This document shows positions 58,734 through 64,000 of a DNA stretch of 64,000 nt, piece after piece (the first letter of the stretch is position 1; every line of letters starts with the position of its first letter). Both the position numbers and the translations under genes were made by a program. The notes under the pieces were generated by a model, which saw nothing but the letters and a program-made list of their open reading frames with translations, made no database searches and was not told the origin of the DNA. This DNA is from JAAYZH01 sp964479695 (GTDB lineage: Bacteria; Bacillota; Clostridia; Saccharofermentanales; Fastidiosipilaceae): the NCBI GenBank assembly GCA_964479695.1, contig CAYZSO010000007.1:56067-120066 (forward strand), in the 5' to 3' direction.

Positions 58734-60536
58734 ATGAAACTGATAAATAAGGCACTAAGCCTAATCATTGCACTGGTCTTGGGCTTTGGCCTAACTGGAA
58801 ACACGCTTAGCGCTGAAGCAATCAACACACGAACACTCGCTATGGTGAATAAACCGGGAGTCGTTCTCGTTCAGACAGTCTGGACAGCGAATATTACCTG
58901 GTATGAAATCGCTTTTTACGAAGAATTTCATCAGGATGTTGCAAACAAAATCGATGAGTTAGTCCAAAGCGGCGCCATTGAAAACACGGAACAGGCGCAG
59001 TATCGCGCCATGGTTCAGCTCATGACTGAAAACATGCAGTATTACGCTTTTAAAACGGGCAATGCCCAACAAGAACGGGCAAGTGCAGCCGGCGTTGGCA
59101 CTGGATTCATCGTTACACCTGACGGTTATATGGTCACGAACGCGCATGTTGTCGAGACAGATGAGCAGCAGCTCTATTTGCGTTTTGCCAGATCTGCACT
59201 AGAGGACTACGCAGTCCAGAGCACAGATGCATTCGAGGCAGAGATGCGCCGCTTCGGTTATCAGATGTCTCAGGAAGAATGGGATAATCTGGCGAATGCG
59301 TACTACAGTCTGTTAGCCAAGACGATGGACATAAGCAATCTCCAGACTACATATTATGGTTACATTGGCAATGTAACCCCAGGCAGTGATGTTTCGGCCA
59401 AAGGCATCCTCTTGGATGTTCGCAAGGTTGGCGAATCTGCCCCCGGTAAAGATATCGCAATTCTAAAAATGGATAAAACCAATCTGCCTACGGTGACTTT
59501 GGGCGATGACACGGCACTTCGTACGGGAGACCAAGTCTATGCTATGGGTTATCCCGCTCTTGCAACCCTAACGGATGCACTTAATGTCAACCAGGCCATT
59601 CAAGAACCTACCATGACACAAGGCATTATCAGTGCTAAGAAAGAAATGCCGGGTGGTTGGGACATTCTCCAAACGGACGCGGATATTCATGGTGGCAATT
59701 CCGGGGGGCCTCTCTTCAATGATGCAGGAGAAGTGGTCGGTGTTAATACTTTCAGCTTAAATGATCCCAGCACCGGCGCAAGTGCGTCTGGTATGAACTT
59801 CGCCATTCCGATCAGTGTTGCGAAGCAATTCTTAAATGAACTGAATGTCACACCAAGTGAAAGTGATTTCACTAAGAAATTCAAAGAAGCGAAAGCACAC
59901 TTTGACAACGAAAACTATACAGAAGCCCTGACACTCTTGCGAAACATCAATGAAACGAACCCAGGTTATCCGGTTGTTGCTGACCTTTTAGCACAGAGTG
60001 CATCACTGGAGGCAGCTAAGCCACCGGCTACGGATCCAGAACCTGCAATAACGTCTGAAGAAGGAAACCTCCTTGCCAGTAATCCTCCGGTAGGAGAGCC
60101 GGCGGTAAACAATCCGGTGGTAAACGAACCTACACCGGTCGCGGGATTCTTCTCTTCAAGTAACGCCGTGTTGTTAATCGTGGCAGGCATAGGTGTCTTG
60201 TTGCTCGTTGCAGTCGTAATTCTGTTGCTTACTCGCCGCAAAAAACCACTGCAAGCAAATGCAGGCGAAGATGTGAGCCAAACAGTAAATAGGCATCTCT
60301 ATACTTCCTCAACCGTACCTAGAGAATCAACGGGATCTGATACACACGCGTCAGGTGCACATACCTCAGGTGAACATGCATCGGGTGTGCATGCTTCAGG
60401 TGAACATGCGTCGGGTGCGTATACAACGGGTACGCAGGCATCGCCTGGACAATCAAGCTTCTGCTCAGAGTGCGGGACGCCCCTAGCACCCGGAACAAAA
60501 TACTGCTCAAATTGCGGTGCCGAGCAAAAAGTTTGA
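58734..60536 (+). CDS. Exported trypsin-like serine protease with membrane anchor and C-terminal zinc ribbon
   Basis: ATG 58734 follows AAAAGGAGACAGAA; 600 residues. A signal sequence (about 1-28) leads to a trypsin-like protease: His138 in VTNAHVV, Asp240 in GKDIAILKM, Ser323 in GGNSGGPLFN. About 90 extra residues lie between the His and Asp regions. A TPR-like segment (382-425), Pro-rich linker, membrane helix (477-500, followed by RRKK), His/Ser/Gly repeats (HASGEHASG) and a zinc ribbon (Cys577, 580, 591, 594) follow. By the positive-inside rule the ribbon is cytoplasmic. Substrate unknown. Confidence 0.88.
   Translation: MKLINKALSLIIALVLGFGLTGNTLSAEAINTRTLAMVNKPGVVLVQTVWTANITWYEIAFYEEFHQDVANKIDELVQSGAIENTEQAQYRAMVQLMTENMQYYAFKTGNAQQERASAAGVGTGFIVTPDGYMVTNAHVVETDEQQLYLRFARSALEDYAVQSTDAFEAEMRRFGYQMSQEEWDNLANAYYSLLAKTMDISNLQTTYYGYIGNVTPGSDVSAKGILLDVRKVGESAPGKDIAILKMDKTNLPTVTLGDDTALRTGDQVYAMGYPALATLTDALNVNQAIQEPTMTQGIISAKKEMPGGWDILQTDADIHGGNSGGPLFNDAGEVVGVNTFSLNDPSTGASASGMNFAIPISVAKQFLNELNVTPSESDFTKKFKEAKAHFDNENYTEALTLLRNINETNPGYPVVADLLAQSASLEAAKPPATDPEPAITSEEGNLLASNPPVGEPAVNNPVVNEPTPVAGFFSSSNAVLLIVAGIGVLLLVAVVILLLTRRKKPLQANAGEDVSQTVNRHLYTSSTVPRESTGSDTHASGAHTSGEHASGVHASGEHASGAYTTGTQASPGQSSFCSECGTPLAPGTKYCSNCGAEQKV
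60345..60440. repeat. In-frame repeats before the zinc ribbon
   Basis: Imperfect 15-bp units (catgcatcgggtgtg, catgcttcaggtgaa, catgcgtcgggtgcg) code for HASGV/E/A blocks. Confidence 0.8.
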
Positions 60537-60628
60537 GTCCCAAGTCCAAAGCTCTAAGCCTGTGACTCGAGGCCAGATCGCCGAACTTTGATGGCTGGAG
60601 GCTGGAGGCTGAAGCAGAATTAGGAATA

Positions 60629-60682
60629 GAAACAGAAACAGAAACAGAAACAGAAACAGAAACAGAAACAGAAACAGAAACA
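60629..60682. repeat. Hexanucleotide microsatellite GAAACA x9
   Basis: Nine perfect copies of gaaaca, 54 bases, lie in the 3' region after the protease gene. The minus-strand frame through it (SVSVSV) is not taken as a gene. Confidence 0.98.
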
Positions 60683-60771
60683 GAGGGCATCAAGAAAGAA
60701 GTCACCTCGAATTTCGGGTTGATGCAAAACGATTCTTGAAAAATCTTACTTCCTTGCCTACGTTTCTATGA

Positions 60772-60800
60772 AGGAAGCCCCGAAAACTGGGCTTCCTTTT
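60772..60800 (+). terminator. Terminator after the protease gene
   Basis: AGGAAGCCC and GGGCTTCCT form a perfect 9-bp stem with an eight-base loop, followed by TTTT. Confidence 0.85.
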
Positions 60801-60894
60801 CAATGAGTGGGATTAAGAGCCTCCTCCGGGTCAAGCAACGCTGACGATTCCCTACGATTTGATCTCCTAATGACCTTTCTTCGTGCAGCTTAAA

Positions 60895-61059
60895 TTACTT
60901 AACATCATCAAGCTCACTCATATTCTCAAGATCGCTCGCAATCGTTCTGACAGAAACCCCCAAATAACTCGCAAGCTCTTCTCTTGTGATCTCAGTATTT
61001 CTTTGGATCATCTTCAGAATCGTTGCTTGTCTCTGGGTAGGCGTCATTATTTCCTTCAT
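60895..61059 (-). CDS. Small DeoR/HTH_11-type helix-turn-helix protein
   Basis: From ATG 61059 (61047 and 61107 are other choices) the protein is about 54 residues: PTQRQATILKMIQRNTEITREELASYLGVSVRTIASDLENMSE, a complete winged-helix half as found in DeoR regulators and at the C-end of AlbA_2/Schlafen-like proteins. No sensor or enzyme domain follows. It is either a fragment of a larger regulator or a phage-type small DNA-binding protein; it borders the low-GC remnant. Confidence 0.55.
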   Translation of the reverse strand: MKEIMTPTQRQATILKMIQRNTEITREELASYLGVSVRTIASDLENMSELDDVK

Positions 61060-61241
61060 TCTTAGCGAGGCATTTTGAATGGCATTTCCTCTGCCAGCAG
61101 CATACAACGTTAGCCTTACTTATATGCTCGGATCGCCGACCACTTGGCAAAGATTCTTTTTGAATCACTGAAAACTTGATGCCCCACGTCTTGTGGCCCT
61201 AAGTTGGCTCCAATGGAAAGTGCTGCGCAGGGTGCAGTAAG

Positions 61242-62051
61242 TTGGTTGGGACGCATAACTACAGCGAGGTTAGCAACACTGGTAACGATGTATTCCGCAG
61301 GCACAAGTACTGGCGGTGCACGGTGGAACTGGATCTCGGGGGCGGCAAGCGGCAAAACGTTCACACGAAAGCAAAGAGACAAGTAGATCCGGACGAAGAT
61401 GCTAAGATAGATGCGAGGAAGACATTTGGGTTAACTGACGAACGATTGACTGGAGAACAACGAGAGCAAGCTTTGCGGGTAGCACAAGAAAATCCAGGTG
61501 CGACTATACCTAAAAGCATGGAAGGCAACTTCGATGATTTCGAGGGACTTTCTCTAAGCGACACGGAGCGCATGTCATTTGCTGAGTTGCATGGCAAAGG
61601 TCAAAAAACAGGATTTGAACATGGGCAGATTATTACACCGAGTGGGAAAGTATTTGAATTTACAAGTAATGATAAAAACGGCGTACACATGCCATTGACA
61701 GGCATTGAAGAAAATGGGTTGAAGCTTTATCATAACCATACGAACGATACACCGCCTTCCGCAGAAGATTTTAAAAAACTCATAAATCATCAAGTTGATG
61801 AGGTTGGAGTAGTTACTAGGAATGGCGACGTATTTAAGATTTCAGTCGGGGGTGGATGGGTACCTTCTACTTCAGAGTTTGATGATATTGTAGTTCGCAT
61901 ATCAAATGAGGCTAACTATCAGATTATTGATCAACCTGAATTTAGTTCATGGACATTGGAAGAACGAAACTATATGGCTATTAGAGAACAAGCTTATAGA
62001 ATCTCAAGGGAGTTTGAGTGGAAAATCGAAGGAGGTAAGCTAGATGAGTGA
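61242..62051 (+). CDS. JAB/JAMM-like domain protein, probable toxin or phage structural fragment
   Basis: The secure part starts around 61380. Its C-terminal half has LYHNHTNDTPPSAEDF, matching the JAMM metal site H-x-H-x(6)-S-x2-D, with candidate glutamates upstream (GFEHGQIITPSG). Such domains close polymorphic toxins or phage minor capsid proteins. The N-terminal 45 residues of this frame look wrong: the other frame at 61204-61386 reads SWLGRITTARLATLVTMYSA and SGAASGKTFTRKQRD, so a frameshift near 61380 is likely and the gene is a truncated remnant. The stop overlaps the next gene by eight bases. GC is lower than around it. Confidence 0.6.
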   Translation: MVGTHNYSEVSNTGNDVFRRHKYWRCTVELDLGGGKRQNVHTKAKRQVDPDEDAKIDARKTFGLTDERLTGEQREQALRVAQENPGATIPKSMEGNFDDFEGLSLSDTERMSFAELHGKGQKTGFEHGQIITPSGKVFEFTSNDKNGVHMPLTGIEENGLKLYHNHTNDTPPSAEDFKKLINHQVDEVGVVTRNGDVFKISVGGGWVPSTSEFDDIVVRISNEANYQIIDQPEFSSWTLEERNYMAIREQAYRISREFEWKIEGGKLDE

Positions 62052-62238
62052 AAATAAATTCGATAAATTATTTAACGAAGAAATGACCTCTTTGGAAGCT
62101 CGAACGGTGCTATTTTCATTGGCCGATCATTGTACTAAAGAAGAGTTAGTTTTATTAAAAGTGGCGTATGAAAAAGTTTCTAGCAAAATACTCAAAAGGG
62201 AATTAGCCTTCTCTGAACAAACCGGGTATATGCAGTAA
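62044..62238 (+). CDS. Small protein partnered with the JAB-like protein (candidate immunity protein)
   Basis: A 64-residue, acidic, mostly helical protein (MSENKFDKLFNEEMTSLEART, CTKEELVLLKVAYEKVSSKIL). GGAGG lies seven bases before the ATG, and the first eight bases overlap the stop of the JAB-like gene. I do not recognise a family. Small, coupled, acidic proteins in this place are often immunity proteins; that is inference. It is AT-rich compared with chromosomal neighbours. Confidence 0.6.
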   Translation: MSENKFDKLFNEEMTSLEARTVLFSLADHCTKEELVLLKVAYEKVSSKILKRELAFSEQTGYMQ

Positions 62239-62292
62239 CAAGGTAAAAAGCACTTATTAAACAGTAGGAGCTTTTGTATTGCTTAAACCATC

Positions 62293-62315
62293 AAGGAGCG
62301 AGAGCTCCTTTTTTA
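62293..62315 (+). terminator. Terminator after the small partner gene
   Basis: AAGGAGC and GCTCCTT with a GAGA tetraloop, followed by TTTT. Confidence 0.85.
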
Positions 62316-62341
62316 TTGCGAATGGAGGTGATGGCTTAGGT

Positions 62342-62677
62342 ATGGCATAGAAGAAGAAACTTGGCAATCAGAAACCTACTCAATCCGTTGTGTTGCCCTA
62401 TCGCAAGAGCCGCTCCGGTGAGGTCGCAAAGCTTTATGCGAAGACTAAACGGTTAATTCAGGAGTGGCAAAAGTAACTGCTTGATCACATTCTGGCACTT
62501 AATGATGATGGACTATGGGTGCACACGAAATTCGGCTACTATGTCTCACGCATAAACGGTAAGAACGAAGTCGTCACTATGCGTGAGATGTGGGGCGGCC
62601 AGGAAGGCGAGAAGATCTTGCACACAGCCCATAAGACAACGACATCACACACCACAATCGAAGATCAGAGGCAATGA
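62342..62677 (+). pseudogene. Phage terminase large-subunit remnant
   Basis: Read through stop codons at 62348 and 62474, the frame gives KKKLGNQKPTQSVVLPYRKS, LYAKTKRLIQEWQK and LLDHILALNDDGLWVHTKFGY, then SRINGKNEVVTMREMWG and ILHTAHKTTTSHTTIE. These follow the N-terminal part of Terminase_1-type large subunits, including the altered Walker A (usually RRNGKNE). Only about 105 of some 550 codons remain. It is a decayed prophage piece. Confidence 0.8.
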
Positions 62678-62733
62678 CATATGAGATCATACCTCCTTTT
62701 ATATAGCCGTAGGTAGAAAATTGTCTTGTGAAG

Positions 62734-63102
62734 TTAAGCTGTCTGAACGACCGTAGCCCCAAAGGGTGTTAAGGCAAGCCCCGCCAGTTTGAAGCATTGT
62801 TTGCCAAATGGAATGCCGATAATGGTCAGGCATAACAACAAGCCATTTAGGAAGATCCCAAGAGCCAAAGGGATGCCACCAAAAATCAGCCAAAGAATAT
62901 TCCCCAGGACAGAACCTGAGCCGTAACCGCGTACAACATCTTTGCCAAAAGGAAAAAAGTAAAGGTTGGCAAGTTTAAAACATTGAATCCCAATCGGAAT
63001 CCCTAAGATGGTGATGCACCAGAGAGCACCCACTATGAGCCAGCTTACACCCTGCCAGAATCCGCAGAGCAGAAACCATATGATATTGTCAAATGTGTTC
63101 AT
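62734..63102 (-). CDS. YccF-domain inner-membrane protein
   Basis: ATG 63102 follows AGAGGTGAA; the longer frame would run into tmRNA. The 122-residue protein has two copies of the YccF motif (ITILGIPIGIQCFKLANLYFFPFGKDV and LTIIGIPFGKQCFKLAGLALTPFGATV), each after a hydrophobic helix, with a third hydrophobic stretch between them. Function is unknown; some relatives lie beside sensor or toxin genes. Confidence 0.9.
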   Translation of the reverse strand: MNTFDNIIWFLLCGFWQGVSWLIVGALWCITILGIPIGIQCFKLANLYFFPFGKDVVRGYGSGSVLGNILWLIFGGIPLALGIFLNGLLLCLTIIGIPFGKQCFKLAGLALTPFGATVVQTA

Positions 63103-63250
63103 TTCACCTCTTCTACTCACTACCCGAAAAAGAGTAGGAATCGTTGACTTAAGTATACCACGGCTCGCTAACGCGAAAATAAGCCCCAAACTTGGCGAAG
63201 AATTCAACAAGCGGTTTCGTGGATAGTACCTTTTCAGTACCCGTAACACG

Positions 63251-63277
63251 TTAAAAGCCCGATTTCTCGGGCTTTCT
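63251..63277 (-). terminator. Terminator of ssrA
   Basis: AAAGCCCGA and TCGGGCTTT with a four-base loop, followed by TT on the minus strand, directly after the tmRNA CCA end. Confidence 0.85.
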
Positions 63278-63285
63278 TCTATAAT

Positions 63286-63664
63286 TGGTGGAGACGAGGA
63301 GAATCGAACTCCTGTCCAAAACCATATTCCCAAATTCTTCTCCGGGTGCATTCAGTCTATAGAGTATTCCCCTCTTGTCTTAGCCGACTAACAGGCGGAC
63401 AGTCCGGTAGCTTCATAAATACTGCCTGGATCTGCAAAGCTTAGGATCCGGAGTCTTCCTATTTAACCTCTAACAGGTAAGGTCTGCATCTGACACAGCT
63501 GATCCGGTTGCAGATCGCCGGAGCTGTGTAGCTGCCTTAAGCAGCAGCTAAAACGTAATTATCTTCTGCAATTACTTAAATGTGCCCGATGATTTAAGTG
63601 GCCAACGGACGTCCACTACCCGCTAAATTCAGTTCAACAACCCTGTCGAAACCAGTGCGTCCCC
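63286..63664 (-). ncRNA. ssrA: Transfer-messenger RNA (tmRNA)
   Basis: The minus strand starts GGGGACGCACTGGTTTCGACAG and ends with the tRNA-like GGAGTTCGATTCTCCTCGTCTCC plus ACCA, closing a seven-pair acceptor. The tag frame (63537-63569) reads GCA GAA GAT AAT TAC GTT TTA GCT GCT GCT TAA, giving the degradation tag AEDNYVLAAA after the charged alanine. It rescues stalled ribosomes with SmpB, which is not in the window. Confidence 0.97.
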
Positions 63665-63694
63665 AAATTTATTCAGTGTCTCACACTAAGCCTG

Positions 63695-63723
63695 ATTATA
63701 CCACGGTAGAGAGATTCTTACAA
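63695..63723 (-). promoter_or_regulatory. Promoter of ssrA
   Basis: TTGTAA (63718-63723), 17 bases, TATAAT (63695-63700) on the minus strand, about 30 bases before the mature 5' end, leaving a short leader for RNase P to remove. Confidence 0.7.
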
Positions 63724-63798
63724 ACACGTGGGTTACCCAATCCCACGCTCCCACGCAGTCCCTGGCATCCGAACCTCATCCGAAATATAGTGAGTATT

Positions 63799-63862
63799 GG
63801 CTCGGAATTACGTGTCATCGGCTCCGAATTACGTGTCATTAGCTCGGAATTACGTGCCGGCA
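63799..63862. repeat. 21-bp tandem repeat, three copies
   Basis: Three units of GGCTCGGAATTACGTGTCATY follow each other (the last diverges after ttacgtg). The rest of 63724-64000 shows no certain gene. Confidence 0.9.
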
Positions 63863-64000
63863 CCCTTACCCCAAGTCAGCGACCGCTTCACGCGCTTCGA
63901 ATATGACCCTTTCTTCGTCAAGGGTCACACTCTCGTAATTTTTCACCCGAGTTTTACAGTAGCAAAAAAATCATAAGCCTCTAGAAGCCCAGAATCTGGG

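Noticed and set aside
60319..60705. 128-codon minus-strand frame containing SVSVSV
   Set aside because: It is the hexanucleotide repeat and the antisense of the protease tail.

Overview
The window looks like about 64 kb of a chromosome from a member of the Bacillota, class Clostridia, with mid-range GC. Evidence for this is the SCIFF peptide gene (scfA) beside its radical SAM maturase next to yajC, the dnaG-rpoD-trmK-nif3 cluster, a CIRCE operator in front of groESL, comM-dprA-topA-trmFO, and a polA whose 3'-5' exonuclease domain looks inactive. A run of 100 Ns inside a tandem repeat shows that this is a draft or metagenome scaffold. Genus cannot be decided from the sequence.

Layout. 1-4.4 kb (minus strand): a GldA/GldF/GldG-like ABC exporter operon ending in a DUF4340 gene cut by the window edge, plus a small membrane protein. 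4.5-6.7 kb: groES-groEL with promoter, CIRCE and terminator. 6.8-11.8 kb: membrane protein, galE, glmM, a left-handed beta-helix protein and a WYL regulator (sugar-nucleotide and envelope supply). 11.9-16.4 kb: pnp with a structured leader, rpsO, a long-form AIR synthase, and RNase P RNA. 16.5-18.5 kb: CoA-disulfide-reductase-like flavoprotein and a rhodanese. 18.6-23.6 kb: nif3, trmK, rpoD, dnaG. 23.7-29.3 kb: repeat array with the gap, scfB, scfA, yajC, tgt, queA. 29.4-31.0 kb (plus strand): dapA-dapB. 31.1-38.6 kb: DUF624-like membrane protein, trmFO, topA, dprA, comM. 38.8-45.0 kb: ychF, coaE, polA and an MFS transporter. 45.0-49.8 kb: one tightly overlapping operon of glycosyltransferase, response regulator, histidine kinase and two pseudouridine synthases. 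49.9-53.3 kb: CorA, tRNA-Thr(CGU), P1B-type ATPase with a separate HMA metallochaperone. 53.3-60.5 kb: SixA-CHAD fusion, secreted PHP-domain hydrolase, a membrane-tethered LuxR-type regulator and an exported trypsin-like protease. 60.9-62.7 kb: a lower-GC phage or toxin remnant (small HTH protein, JAB-like domain protein with a small partner, broken terminase). 62.7-64 kb: yccF and tmRNA.

Most genes are housekeeping and sit in arrangements normal for Clostridia. Two features are not ordinary. First, the 10-mer GGCTTTGGCC (or its complement) occurs at least 22 times by hand count, mostly inside genes in either orientation, at least once between genes, and in more than one reading frame. Second, many short tandem repeats with unrelated units lie between genes and run into the ends of conserved genes, giving QueA, Tgt, CoaE, TopA, PNPase and other proteins low-complexity tails.
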